From positions 222,246 through 286,245 of the forward strand of contig BEHN01000002.1 of NCBI GenBank assembly GCA_002898535.1: DNA of 64,000 nt. Reading direction: 5' to 3'. Numbering within the stretch: the stretch's first letter is position 1; each line of letters begins with the position of its first letter. The position numbers and the translations under genes were made by a program. Below the pieces are notes generated by a model that was given only the letters and a program-made list of their open reading frames with translations, was not told the DNA's origin and ran no database searches. The DNA is from a bacterium HR11. GTDB taxonomy: Bacteria > Acidobacteriota > HRBIN11. This document shows positions 36,975-45,771 of this stretch, one piece after another.

Positions 36975-37071
36975 GGGATCCAAGCCCCGCTCGCTAAAGC
37001 GGGGTCGCGGGATAGGTCCCCGACTCAGCCCATCCCCGATCCGCCCCTCGCCGTTCGCTACTCGCCATTCC
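36975..37071. repeat. Family-B palindrome and CGCCATTC array
   Basis: The palindrome GCCCCGCTCGCTAAAGCGGG plus GTCGCGGGATAGG is followed at 37041-37071 by an octamer array CGCCGTTCGCTACTCGCCAT. It occupies the 160-bp gap between two minus-strand genes. Confidence 0.62.
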
Positions 37072-37104
37072 AAAGCGACGACGTGACGAAGGTCCAAGCC
37101 GGCC

Positions 37105-38298
37105 TCAGCCGCTACCCCGCTGGGTCGCCTGCCAGACCTCCCGGACGACCCCGTCGGGAATCGCCCGGAGGGCAAAGAAGAACAAGAGGGACAGGATGAC
37201 GACGTCGTCCAGATGGCCCGCCACAGGAATGAAGTCCGGGATCAGGTCGACAGGCGACAGCGCATACAGCAGGGCCAAGCGCAGAAACCATCGGGACCGC
37301 CGGGGCACCCGGGGGTCGGCCATCAGGTCCCGGCAGAATCGGGCGCAGGCCTGGGCATTCCGGAGCACCGGCCGGACGACGTCAAAGGCCGGGGGTATCT
37401 TGAGGAACACGGACGCCAGGACCGACAGGGTCAGCAGGCCGAAGACGACGGCGAGGGACACGCTGATGGGGATCCTTACGTATCCGGCGATCAGCATCTT
37501 GACGCCGACGAAGGCCAGGATGACGGCGACCCCATATCGCAGGTAGGCGAACAGGCCCAAGATCCCGCTCAGCATGAAGAAGAGGGCCCGCAAGCCCAGG
37601 ATGGCAAAGATGTTGGACGTATACACGATGAAGGGGTCCCGCGTGACGGCCAGGACGGCCGGGATCGAGTCGAGGGCGAAGACCAGGTCCGTCGTCTCGA
37701 CGGCGATGAGGGCGACCAGCAGGGGCGTGGCGTGCCAGCGGCCTCCGACCTTCACGAAGAAGTGTTCCCCGTGGAGCTGAGGCGTCACCGGGAAGGCCCG
37801 TCGGAACAGGCGCAGGACGGGATTCCGCTCGGGCTCGACCTGATCCTCTTCACCGGCCAGGATCCGAAGTCCCGTGAAGACCAGGACGGCGCCGAAGACG
37901 TAAGTCATCCAGTGGAACCGCCGGATCAGTTCGAGGCCCCCAAAGAGCATGGCCGCCCGCATGACGAGGGCGCCCAGGATACCCCACTTCAAGACTCGCG
38001 GCTGATAGAGAAGCGGGACGTGAAAGTAAGCAAAGATGACCAGGAAGACGAACAGGTTGTCGACACTCAGGGATTCCTCGATCAGGTAGCCCGTCAGGAA
38101 CTCCATCGCCCGGACGGCGCCCAGCTTCCACAGGACGCCCACGTCAAAAGCCAACGCCAGAGAGACCCAGACGGCGCTCCAGACGGTGGCCTCCCGAAGC
38201 GAGATCACGTGGGCATGGCGCTGGAAGACCCCCAGGTCCAACGCCAGCATGAAGACGACGACGGCGCCGAAGATCAGCCATCCCCACAGTCCTGACAC
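37105..38298 (-). CDS. TerC-family membrane protein fused to a YkvA (DUF1232) domain
   Basis: A 397-aa protein from GTG 38298, chosen because GAGGA lies just upstream; a TTG at 38370 is the only earlier in-frame alternative. Residues about 1-310 are a TerC-family transporter (Mn2+ efflux/tellurite-resistance relatives), with paired acidic motifs in the membrane: LALDLGVF, EESLSVDNLFVFLVIFAYF, VETTDLVFALDSIPAVLAVT and FAILGLRALFFML. Residues about 325-390 are a YkvA/DUF1232 domain (ALLYALSPVDLIPDFIPVAG, HLDDVVILSLL). Metal export to the periplasm, perhaps for metalation of exported enzymes, is known for TerC relatives; the role of the YkvA part is unknown. Confidence 0.86.
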   Translation of the reverse strand: MSGLWGWLIFGAVVVFMLALDLGVFQRHAHVISLREATVWSAVWVSLALAFDVGVLWKLGAVRAMEFLTGYLIEESLSVDNLFVFLVIFAYFHVPLLYQPRVLKWGILGALVMRAAMLFGGLELIRRFHWMTYVFGAVLVFTGLRILAGEEDQVEPERNPVLRLFRRAFPVTPQLHGEHFFVKVGGRWHATPLLVALIAVETTDLVFALDSIPAVLAVTRDPFIVYTSNIFAILGLRALFFMLSGILGLFAYLRYGVAVILAFVGVKMLIAGYVRIPISVSLAVVFGLLTLSVLASVFLKIPPAFDVVRPVLRNAQACARFCRDLMADPRVPRRSRWFLRLALLYALSPVDLIPDFIPVAGHLDDVVILSLLFFFALRAIPDGVVREVWQATQRGSG

Positions 38299-38445
38299 AG
38301 TCCCGTCCTCTGGGGAGCTAAGGCTGTCGATCCATGAAGATGCAAGCAGGTGAGGCGCTATTGTAGCCAAACGCCGTCTCGACGGGAAGTCTCCGATTTG
38401 CCTGACCGCTTATCCCTTTCTTCACTCCGCCACTCCATCCCTCAG

Positions 38446-38512
38446 GCGAACGGCGAATGGCGAATGGAGTATGATTCCATCTCCCATTCGCCGTTTGCTA
38501 TTCGCCATTTGA
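38446..38512. repeat. Inverted GGCGAATG arrays upstream of the terC gene
   Basis: The left half is GGCGAACGGCGAATGGCGAA and the right half CTCCCATTCGCCGTTTGCTA then TTCGCC, arranged as inverted copies of an 8-bp repeat. A CACTCCGCCACTCCATCC array precedes it at 38423-38440. Confidence 0.7.
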
Positions 38513-38553
38513 CATTTGGGGGAAGTCTGAGACCAGAAGCGGGAAAGACCCAT

Positions 38554-38772
38554 AGCAGAGCCGTTCGGTTCGTGAGAATGGCGTCGGAACAACCTTTCCC
38601 ATCCCCCGGAAAGTACGATTTTTCAAAGGGACGGAGTGACGAATAGGAGTCCTGGGGGGATCCTCAGAGTAGCGATGAATCGTCGTAGGATGCACCCTTG
38701 ACAGAGCCCCTTGGCTTAGGAAAATAGCGTCTGATTGACCTTCTCTACCGGCTGAGAAGAACGATCGCCAAA
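38554..38772. repeat. Two family-A arms in direct orientation
   Basis: Arm A6a at 38554-38627 begins AGCAGAGCCGTTCGGTTCGT and ends GATTTTTCAAAG. A diverged arm A6b at 38698-38772 begins TTGACAGAGCCCCTTGGCTT. Both align best to the right-arm type in reverse complement. Nothing else is recognisable up to the methyltransferase start at 38893. Confidence 0.65.
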
Positions 38773-38892
38773 TAGGGGCCGACGATGCTACACTCCGATA
38801 GTATGGCGACTCCTTGTTTGCCCAGTCCTCATAGTCTGGTCTGCCACCCAGCACCCGACACCCCAATGGACACAGCATGACCGAGGTCCCTC

Positions 38893-39603
38893 ATGCGAAG
38901 TCAGGAGCTCCCCTTGGAACGGTATGATACGGATAAGGTCCGCAACGGTCTCATTCAAGTCTACGACCTTCTCTTGGCTCCTTGGGTTGACCGGCCTGTC
39001 GTCCTCCTGGAAATCGGAGTCTACCGGGGCGGCTCCCTTTTACTATGGCGGGACTACTTTCCTCAGGGCATCATCGTGGGGCTCGACGTGCGCCTTCCTC
39101 AAGACTTTCCGCCGACCGAAAGAGTCTTCCTCTTTCAGGGCGACCAGACAGACACGGCGTTCCTTTCTTGGGTCGCCCGACAGGTGGCCCCCCAGGGCTT
39201 TGATATCATCATCGACGACGCCTCTCATATCGGCGAATACACGAAGCGGGCTTTCTGGCATCTCTTTGACCACCATCTGAAGCCTGGAGGCCTTTACGCC
39301 ATCGAGGACTGGGGAACAGGCTACTGGGACGATTGGCCGGACGGGAAAAGCCTCGACCTGAGTCTTTACGAATCCCAAGGACCGCCGCCGGATCTGGTCC
39401 GGTCGCCCCACGACCCCCGTTGGAAACACCCATGGCCCAATCACAGTTACGGTATGGTGGGCTTTATCAAACAACTGATTGACGAGCAGGGTGCCCTGGA
39501 TGCCACCCGGAAGAATTTGAAGGGACGGCCTCAGAGGTCGTCCAAGTTTGAAAGCATGTTCATCACGACAGGACTCGTATGTATTCGAAAAGCCCGTCGA
39601 TAG
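38893..39603 (+). CDS. Class I SAM methyltransferase (Methyltransf_24/rhamnosyl O-methyltransferase-like)
   Basis: A 236-aa protein. Motif I is VLLEIGVYRGGSLLLWRDYF, followed by IIVGLDV, GFDIIIDDASHIGEYTKRAF and LKPGGLYAIEDWGTGYWDDW. The acidic IDDASH...EDW pattern is shared with metal-dependent sugar O-methyltransferases (MycE/ElmM-like) and cephalosporin-hydroxylase-type proteins. The likely target is a sugar or natural-product hydroxyl group; the exact substrate is unknown. It is isolated and flanked on both sides by dense repeat DNA. Its codon choice looks less GC-biased than its neighbours, so horizontal acquisition is possible. Confidence 0.75.
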   Translation: MRSQELPLERYDTDKVRNGLIQVYDLLLAPWVDRPVVLLEIGVYRGGSLLLWRDYFPQGIIVGLDVRLPQDFPPTERVFLFQGDQTDTAFLSWVARQVAPQGFDIIIDDASHIGEYTKRAFWHLFDHHLKPGGLYAIEDWGTGYWDDWPDGKSLDLSLYESQGPPPDLVRSPHDPRWKHPWPNHSYGMVGFIKQLIDEQGALDATRKNLKGRPQRSSKFESMFITTGLVCIRKARR

Positions 39604-39642
39604 ACGCCCCGGGAGTGGCGGCGTGACGGAACGGTGAGGACA

Positions 39643-39708
39643 CGGCGAATGGCGAACGGCGGATGGCAAATGGCGCCCCACTGCCCATCTGCCTATCTGC
39701 CGACCTGT
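39643..39708. repeat. GGCGAATG and CTGCCTAT arrays
   Basis: 39643-39674 is GGCGAATGGCGAACGGCGGA then TGGCAAATGG; 39681-39708 is CTGCCCATCTGCCTATCTGC then CGACCTG. Two different octamer families are placed in tandem downstream of the methyltransferase. Confidence 0.68.
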
Positions 39709-39743
39709 TCCTGAGGTCGACACCGGGATGACGGTCGGTTCTC

Positions 39744-40045
39744 TAACAGGGTCCTTCGGTTCGTGAAAACCCGTATGGATTCAGCCTTTCCGACCCTTCG
39801 GGGTGGACGTTTTCAAGCCAAGGGCCATTCGGCAGTTCGGAAATTCGGGAGTTCGGCCGAGGGTCAAAAACCTGGAGCCGCGCTTGGCCCATCCAGGGCT
39901 CTATCGGCCTATCGGCCCAGGCCGTGGCTCGTCACCTTGGTACTTCGCCACTCCGTCGCTTCATCACTTTGAAACATCGTGCTTCCCGGGCGATGGAAAA
40001 GGCCGTCCCGACGCCATTCTCACGGGCCAAACGGCTCTGGGTAAG
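39744..40045. repeat. Family-A inverted-repeat element, complete copy A2
   Basis: Left arm 39744-39818 (TAACAGGGTCCTTCGGTTCG through TTTTCAAGC) and right arm 39968-40045 (TTTGAAACATCGTGCTTCCC through AAACGGCTCTGGG) are inverted copies. Inside are a TTCGGCAGTTCGGAAATTCG array (39829-39862) and CTATCGGCCTATCGGCC. The element ends about 90 bp before glmM. Confidence 0.78.
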
Positions 40046-40135
40046 CGACCAGCGTTCACATCGTTTGACAGGACGAGGCGGTCGGACTATGCTACGAACC
40101 CTCTCTTTCTCCTTCCGGTCGAGGTGGGGGCCGCC

Positions 40136-41509
40136 ATGCCGGTCTGGTTCGGGACAGACGGACTCCGGGGGACGAGCTTTCAGTTTCCCGTCGCCGAGGC
40201 GCCCTTTCGGGCGATCGGCTTTTTCTGGGGCCAAATTTTGCGTGAACAGCAAGGTCGGGACGTGGACGTCCTCGTCGCCCGGGACACCCGTTCGAGCGGC
40301 GCTCCCTTAGCCCGGGCCTTGATGGAGGGCCTGTCGGCGGCCGGTTGCCGGTGCTTGGACGTCGGCGTCTTCCCGACGCCGGCGACGATCTGGCTGGCGG
40401 CCGACCGGGGCTGTTTTGCGGCCATCGTCACGGCGTCCCACAACCTGTACCCCGACAACGGTCTCAAGCTGGTCGGTCCGGACGGAAAGAAGGTCCCCGT
40501 CGAGGTGGAAGACTATTTGGAAGGCCGTCTTCGGGCGTACGTCCCCCCGCCGGACGTCCTGAACGTCCGGTCCTACGGAGAGGAAGCGGCCCGACGCTAT
40601 CAGGCCTATGTGACTCGGGCCTTCCCGCAGGTCGCCCGGCCGGACGTGCGGAAACCCCCGCTCTACTTGGACCTGGCCCACGGGGCCGCCTATGCCCTCT
40701 ATCCTCGCATCCTCCGGGCTCTGGGCTGGTCCGTGTACCCTATCCACGACCGACCGGACGGGACGAACATCAACGACCGGGCCGGTGCCGTCTATCCGGA
40801 GGCCCTCCTGGCGCATATGCGGACCTCGGCCCTGCCGGACAGCCTGGGGTTCGCGTACGACGGCGACGCCGACCGGGCGATCCTGGTCTGGCCCGAGCAT
40901 GGGGTCCTCGACGGTCATCACCTCCTGGCCGTGCTGGCCCTGTACGCCCAAGAGCAGGGCTGGCGTCCGACCCGACCGGCCGTCGTCTCGACCGTCATGG
41001 CGAACCAGGCCCTGGAGGCCTTCCTGGCCGAGCGGGGCATCGAGCTCATCCGGACCCCCGTCGGGGACAAGTACGTCTTGCAGGCCATTGAGGAGAACGG
41101 CTTACTCCTGGGCGCCGAACCCTCCGGGCACCTCATCTGCCGGTCGTTGTCCCCGACGGGCGACGGCCTCCTGACGACACTCCTGTACCTGACGGCCTGG
41201 CTCGAACGGCCGGACCTCGTCCGAGAGGTCCTGGCTTCGTACCGGCCCTACCCCCAGGTCTTGCGCAATGTCCCCGTGGCTCGTAAGGTCCCCCTCGAGC
41301 AGGTGCCGGGCCTTCAAGAAGCCATCGCTCGAGCCCGGGACCGGCTGAGCGGCCAGGGCCGGATTTTCGTCCGCTATTCAGGCACGGAGCCGGTCCTGCG
41401 GATCCTCGTCGAAGCGCCGGCCGAGGGCCTGGCCGTCGAGGTCGCCGACGACTTGGCCCGGCTGGCGGGGCAAGTCCTGGAGTCATCGGGGGGCGGGTCG
41501 AGTTCGTGA
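40136..41509 (+). CDS. glmM: Phosphoglucosamine mutase GlmM-like phosphohexomutase
   Basis: Interconverts glucosamine-6-P and glucosamine-1-P on the way to UDP-GlcNAc. It has 457 aa; GAGGTGGGGG precedes ATG 40136. Motifs are WFGTDGLRGTSF at the N-terminus, the phosphoserine loop VTASHNLYPDNGLKL (Ser is the phosphate carrier), metal loop AYDGDADRAILVW, sugar-binding LLGAEPSGHLI and the phosphate-binding RYSGTEPVLRILVEAP. The overall form is GlmM (DNGLK, GAEPSGH), although the loop has Thr-Ala-Ser rather than the common Ser-Ala-Ser. A phosphomannomutase is the alternative. Confidence 0.88.
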   Translation: MPVWFGTDGLRGTSFQFPVAEAPFRAIGFFWGQILREQQGRDVDVLVARDTRSSGAPLARALMEGLSAAGCRCLDVGVFPTPATIWLAADRGCFAAIVTASHNLYPDNGLKLVGPDGKKVPVEVEDYLEGRLRAYVPPPDVLNVRSYGEEAARRYQAYVTRAFPQVARPDVRKPPLYLDLAHGAAYALYPRILRALGWSVYPIHDRPDGTNINDRAGAVYPEALLAHMRTSALPDSLGFAYDGDADRAILVWPEHGVLDGHHLLAVLALYAQEQGWRPTRPAVVSTVMANQALEAFLAERGIELIRTPVGDKYVLQAIEENGLLLGAEPSGHLICRSLSPTGDGLLTTLLYLTAWLERPDLVREVLASYRPYPQVLRNVPVARKVPLEQVPGLQEAIARARDRLSGQGRIFVRYSGTEPVLRILVEAPAEGLAVEVADDLARLAGQVLESSGGGSSS

Positions 41510-41571
41510 CAACGTAGTGGCGGGACCAGCGTCCCGGCGCCGCTGTCCCCTACGGCGGCCACATCCCGTCC

Positions 41572-43134
41572 TTACGAAGACGGGGCCGGCCCATCCGGCG
41601 CTGGGACGAGGGAATCGTACAGAATCCGCAGGGTGCGCCGGATGTCGGCCTGGCGGGAGAACGTCTGGGCGGCCCGGAAGCCCACGCGATAGAAGGTCAT
41701 GCGGTCCTTCCGGTAGAGGTCGACGATCTCGAGGAGCCGGCGCTCGAAGTCGGCGTAGTCGGCCTCGTCCATCGCCGGCCATCGAGGGTCCCCGAAGATG
41801 TCGATCAGCTCAAATCGCTCCTCCCCGAAGAACCAGCCGTTCTCGCCGGCGCGGATCATCTCGAGGGCCCCGCCGTCCCGGGAAGACAGCGTCGGGACGC
41901 CGTTGACGCCAGCCTTCATGAAGCTGGTCCCGCAGGCCTCCCAGCCCGAGAAGGGCGTGAACAGCAGGAGGTCGCACCAGGCCATCAGTCGGCGGGCCCA
42001 CGACAGGTTGTAGTTCTCGACGAGGACGACCCGGGGGTCCCGGCGAGCCAGGTCCAAGAAGGTCTCGGCGTACCGGATGCCCTCTTCGTCGTGGGGATGG
42101 GGCCGTCCGCCCAGGACGAAGAGGGCCGGCAGGTCCGGGTGCCGTCCGATGAAGCGGGTCACGAAGTAGGGCCGCTTGTAGCGGGTCAGCCGCCGGGCCC
42201 ACAGGAGGATGGGGCCCGGGAAGTCCGCCGGCCGGCCCCAGTAGTGGAGGCCGTCTCGCCGCAGGCGTTCCCGCACGGCTACGAAGGCCGAGAAGTCGCC
42301 CGATTCCACGGCCAGGGCGACGTCCGGGTGTTGCCAGCGCTTCAGGTAAATCCCGTTCGTCGCCGCCTGCAGACGGCCGCGGGCGACCGGAAAGGTCTGC
42401 TCACTGATGTGCCGATGCTTCTGAGAGACGGCGAAGACCCGCCGGGCATGCCGCAGGGCCTGTTCGGTCAGATGAACGACGTCGGTCCCGTAAAGAGGCG
42501 CCTGCCAGCGGCCGGCCTCGATCCAGTCCCGAAATTCGGTGACGACCCAATCCCGGGGGAACACCGGGTGGCCCCAGGGCCCCGGCGTATGTAAGACGAA
42601 CCCGGCCTTCTCGGGCGGGACGGCCGGGATGCCCAGGGCCGGGCCGCTTTCCTGAAAATCGACGTATCGGATGCGGTCCCACCCGAAGCGGTCCTGGATG
42701 TACTGGAACGAAGCCCGCACGAGCAGGGCCATCTTGAGGAACCGCTCCCGTTCGTCCCGCTCGATGTAGATCCGGTCCGTCAGGGCCGTGGCCCACTCGG
42801 GGGCGACGGCCTCGAAGAAGACCGCCCGGGCCGTCCCGTGACAGTAAGCCAGGGGCCGCACCCGCACGGCTTCCCCGTTCAGAGAAATCGTGAGGTCCTG
42901 CTCCGGACAGAGTTTCTGCAGAAAGGCCGACTCCTGCTCCTCCGGCTCCAGGGCCAGGGCCGTCGCTTCATACCGTTGGGCCACGTAGCCCCGCCGGTAG
43001 TACAGGGTGAAGACCGTATAGGGCACCCCGAGGTCGGCCATCGCATAGAACTTGTCGCCCTCCAGGATGCCCAGGCCCCCGGCGTAGGTACTCCCGTTGT
43101 CCAAGGCCAAGTCCAGCGTGACCGATACGATCAT
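41572..43134 (-). CDS. Alpha-glucan phosphorylase-like protein (GT35, short form)
   Basis: PLP-dependent phosphorolysis of alpha-1,4-glucans to glucose-1-phosphate is predicted. It has 520 aa from ATG 43134 (GGGGAGGGGG upstream). It starts almost directly at the conserved STYAGGLGILEGDKFYAMAD loop, so it lacks the longer N-terminal part of classical phosphorylases. Later blocks are RYVDFQESGPAL, LLWARRLTRYKRPYF, and SGWEACGTSFMKAGVNGVPT, where the Lys is the PLP-binding position, followed by SSRDGG. Short GT35-like proteins occur in thermophiles; activity is not certain. It lies 11 bp after the S46 peptidase gene and is likely co-transcribed with it. Confidence 0.75.
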   Translation of the reverse strand: MIVSVTLDLALDNGSTYAGGLGILEGDKFYAMADLGVPYTVFTLYYRRGYVAQRYEATALALEPEEQESAFLQKLCPEQDLTISLNGEAVRVRPLAYCHGTARAVFFEAVAPEWATALTDRIYIERDERERFLKMALLVRASFQYIQDRFGWDRIRYVDFQESGPALGIPAVPPEKAGFVLHTPGPWGHPVFPRDWVVTEFRDWIEAGRWQAPLYGTDVVHLTEQALRHARRVFAVSQKHRHISEQTFPVARGRLQAATNGIYLKRWQHPDVALAVESGDFSAFVAVRERLRRDGLHYWGRPADFPGPILLWARRLTRYKRPYFVTRFIGRHPDLPALFVLGGRPHPHDEEGIRYAETFLDLARRDPRVVLVENYNLSWARRLMAWCDLLLFTPFSGWEACGTSFMKAGVNGVPTLSSRDGGALEMIRAGENGWFFGEERFELIDIFGDPRWPAMDEADYADFERRLLEIVDLYRKDRMTFYRVGFRAAQTFSRQADIRRTLRILYDSLVPAPDGPAPSS

Positions 43135-43145
43135 CGCCCCCTCCC

Positions 43146-45260
43146 CTATCGCCGGCCCTCGATTTCGTCGGCCAGGGCGCTGGCGTCGTAGAGCTTCCGG
43201 AGTGCCTCGATGATGTAGGCCGTATGAACGGCGACGGCCCGGGCCTTTGTATCGTCGTAAATGAATCGGCCGGGCAGGCTCTCGATGTTCCCGTCGAAGA
43301 TGAGGCCGACGACCTCGGCGTTCCGGTTCAGGACCGGCGAGCCCGAGTTCCCGCCGATGATGTCGCAGGTGCATACAAAGTTGACCGGCGTCGAGAGGTC
43401 GAGGCGGTCCCGCCGTTCCCAGAAACGGGGCGGCAGTTCAAATTCGCCCCGATTGTCAAAGCTCAGGGCCCGGTCGAACAGGCCGTAGAGGGTCGTCTTA
43501 TAGGGCGCTACGGTCCCGTTCATCGGGTAGCCCCGCACGGTCCCGAAGGACAGCCGGAGGGTGAACGTGGCGTCCGGGTAAACGCTCTTGCCGTAGACGG
43601 CAAACCGGGCCTGGGCGATCTTCTCGGTCGCCGGCGTCAGAACGCTCTCGACGTTCTTGCGGACCCACTCGAGCGTCTCCCGCACGGACGGCTCGACCCG
43701 CCGGGCCAGGGCGATCAAGGGGTCTCGCGAACGCTCGACGGCCCGGAGACCGCCCTCCAACAGCGCCTTGCGGACCTTCACGTCGGCCAGCTTCGTGCCC
43801 CCGATAGCCTCGCGGGCGACCTCCTCCGGCGACCGCCCCTGGAGGGCCGCCCGGACGAAGGGGTCGTCCGGACCGAGCTCCTCCTGGGCCATCCGCAGGA
43901 GACCCGCCAGGACAGCCTCCTCCATGTCGGGGTAGACCGGCGCTGGCGAGAGAAGCTGAAACCGAAGGCGTTCCAGTTGGGCGTCGTGGAAGCCATCGAG
44001 ACGCTCGCCGTCGGGCTTCTGAATTTCCTGCGCATACTGGACGATCGTCAGGGCCGTGCTGGCCAGCCGGGCCCCGGCGAACCGACGGAACAACTGTTGT
44101 CGCAAGACGGACGCTTGCTTCTGGGTGACCTGCTCGATGACGTCCCAGGCGTCCCCGTATTGCCTTTGCCACTCGGGGTGGCTGGCGACGAGCCGCCGAA
44201 ACTCGTCCTCCTGCTGTTTGCGCTTGGCCATGAGGGCGGGGTCGAGCAGGCCCTGATACTCGCCCGTGAAGGCCTTTTTGGCGTTCTCCAGGGAGAAGAC
44301 CTGCACGAGGGCTCGGCGGGCCGCCTCGGGCCCCCGCCGGGCATAGTCCCGCAGGATTTGAATCCGGCGGTCGATGTACCGAAGGAGCAGGGGATAGCGG
44401 ACGTCCCGCTGGTAGAGGAGCTGGGCATACGTGAAGAGCCGGTCCGTCGAGCCCGGATGGCCCGACACGAACACGAGCTCTCCCTCGGCCGGGCCTTTCG
44501 AGTTCCATTGGAGGTAGTGCTCCGAACGAATCGGCCGGCCGTTCTCATAGACGCGGAAGAAGGCCACGTCTAAGTCGTAGCGGGGATACGTGAAGTTGTC
44601 CGAGTCGCCGCCGAAGTAGGCGGCCTGCCGTTCCGGGGCGAATACGAGGCGGACGTCCGTGTACCGCTTGTACCGGTACAGCCAGTACTCGCCCCCGTGA
44701 TACAGGGCGACGACGTCCGAACGGAGGCCCGTCTTCTCCAGGCTCTCCTTCTCGATCCGGGCGATCTCGGCCTGCCGGGCCTTCAGGGCCTCCTCTTCGG
44801 TCATCCCCGGCCGGACGGCCGACCGGACCCGGTCCGTGACGTCCTCCATCGAGACGAGAACGTTCAGTTCCAGGTCTGGACACGGGAGTTCGTCTTCCGG
44901 CCGGGCCGCATAGAAGCCCTCGGCCACGTAGTCCTTCCCGGGCCGGGAGACCTTCTGGAGCTGACCGACGGCGACGTGGTGATTCGTCATGACCAGGCCG
45001 TTCGGGCTGACGAAGGAGCCCGACCCGCCGTCGCTGAACCGCACGCTGGCCAGCCGCACGTGGTCGAGCCATTCGGGGGTCGGCGTAAAGCCGTAGCGTT
45101 CCTGAAGGATTTTCACGGGGGGGTTGTCGAAGGTCCACATGCCCTCCTCGGCCCGGGGGTGCGCCGCCAGGGCCAAGAGGAGGGCGATGGGAAGGCTTCT
45201 CAGAAACCATCGCTCGAATCGACCGGCCGGTCGGATGGCTTTACGACCCCATCGTCGCAT
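43146..45260 (-). CDS. S46-family dipeptidyl peptidase (DPP7/DPP11-like)
   Basis: Exported serine exopeptidase that releases dipeptides from protein N-termini. It has 704 aa, the usual length; GAGGGTCCG precedes ATG 45260. After a signal peptide (FLRSLPIALLLALAAHPRAE) comes the S46 N-terminus EEGMWTFDNPPVKIL. The chymotrypsin-fold triad is His in LVMTNHHVA, Asp in SDNFTYPRYDLDVAF and Ser in GGNSGSPVLN. The helical lid domain lies between (about residues 270-560). Such enzymes feed peptide catabolism, which fits the secreted subtilisin-like protease elsewhere in the window. Confidence 0.94.
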   Translation of the reverse strand: MRRWGRKAIRPAGRFERWFLRSLPIALLLALAAHPRAEEGMWTFDNPPVKILQERYGFTPTPEWLDHVRLASVRFSDGGSGSFVSPNGLVMTNHHVAVGQLQKVSRPGKDYVAEGFYAARPEDELPCPDLELNVLVSMEDVTDRVRSAVRPGMTEEEALKARQAEIARIEKESLEKTGLRSDVVALYHGGEYWLYRYKRYTDVRLVFAPERQAAYFGGDSDNFTYPRYDLDVAFFRVYENGRPIRSEHYLQWNSKGPAEGELVFVSGHPGSTDRLFTYAQLLYQRDVRYPLLLRYIDRRIQILRDYARRGPEAARRALVQVFSLENAKKAFTGEYQGLLDPALMAKRKQQEDEFRRLVASHPEWQRQYGDAWDVIEQVTQKQASVLRQQLFRRFAGARLASTALTIVQYAQEIQKPDGERLDGFHDAQLERLRFQLLSPAPVYPDMEEAVLAGLLRMAQEELGPDDPFVRAALQGRSPEEVAREAIGGTKLADVKVRKALLEGGLRAVERSRDPLIALARRVEPSVRETLEWVRKNVESVLTPATEKIAQARFAVYGKSVYPDATFTLRLSFGTVRGYPMNGTVAPYKTTLYGLFDRALSFDNRGEFELPPRFWERRDRLDLSTPVNFVCTCDIIGGNSGSPVLNRNAEVVGLIFDGNIESLPGRFIYDDTKARAVAVHTAYIIEALRKLYDASALADEIEGRR

Positions 45261-45435
45261 CGGACCCTCGATGGGAGAGAACGGTGTCAGGCCCCGGGTG
45301 CCGGTCCAGACGGTCGGACCCAGTAGGATGGGGCCGGTCCGGCCGCTTCCCTCTTCCAGACCGCCCCGGGATGCCGCGTGAAGGCTTCATCATAGGAAAA
45401 GGGACCGGGGTCCGCAAGTCCGAGAGCCCCTAACC

Positions 45436-45548
45436 TATCAGAGCCGTTCGGTTCGTGAAAACCCGCATGGATTCGGCTTTTTCGACCCTTCGGGAAGAAT
45501 GGTTTTTCAAGCAAAGGGCAGTTCGGCAGTTCGGCCGAACTGCCGAAT
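45436..45548. repeat. Solo family-A arm with a TTCGG palindrome
   Basis: Arm 45436-45512 (TATCAGAGCCGTTCGGTTCG through TTTTTCAAGC) is nearly identical to the left arm at 20617. It is followed by GGCAGTTCGGCAGTTCGG and its inverted half CCGAACTGCCGAATTG, giving a perfect CAGTTCGGCCGAACTG palindrome. No matching right arm is present. Confidence 0.72.
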
Positions 45549-45620
45549 TGCTCTTCATCCCGTATCACACGGTCCACGCCTGTAGAAAGTGAAAGGACAT
45601 TCGTGATATGATCGAACCAG

Positions 45621-45733
45621 TCTCATAAATCCGACGGGACCGGGATCGGACCCTCGGCATCAGACCACAGACCATGGACCATGGACCATAGACCCCTGGG
45701 CCCCAGCAGGTCTATGGTCGGATTTATGAGATC
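45621..45733. repeat. Family-D element (CTCATAAATCCGAC ends), copy D1
   Basis: Terminal perfect inverted repeats are TCTCATAAATCCGAC at 45622-45636 and GTCGGATTTATGAGA at 45718-45732. Inside are GGGACCGGGATCGGACCCTC, then an array of GACCATGGACCATAGACC units and GGGCCCCAGCAGGTCTATGG. A second copy lies at 48421-48555. Confidence 0.75.
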
Positions 45734-45771
45734 CCTTGATCATCACTCTACTCCGTAGTATGGAGGTGCCT

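Noticed and set aside
38299..38450. yybP-ykoY manganese riboswitch before the TerC gene
   Set aside because: The region has none of the conserved loop sequence of that class and is mostly short repeats.
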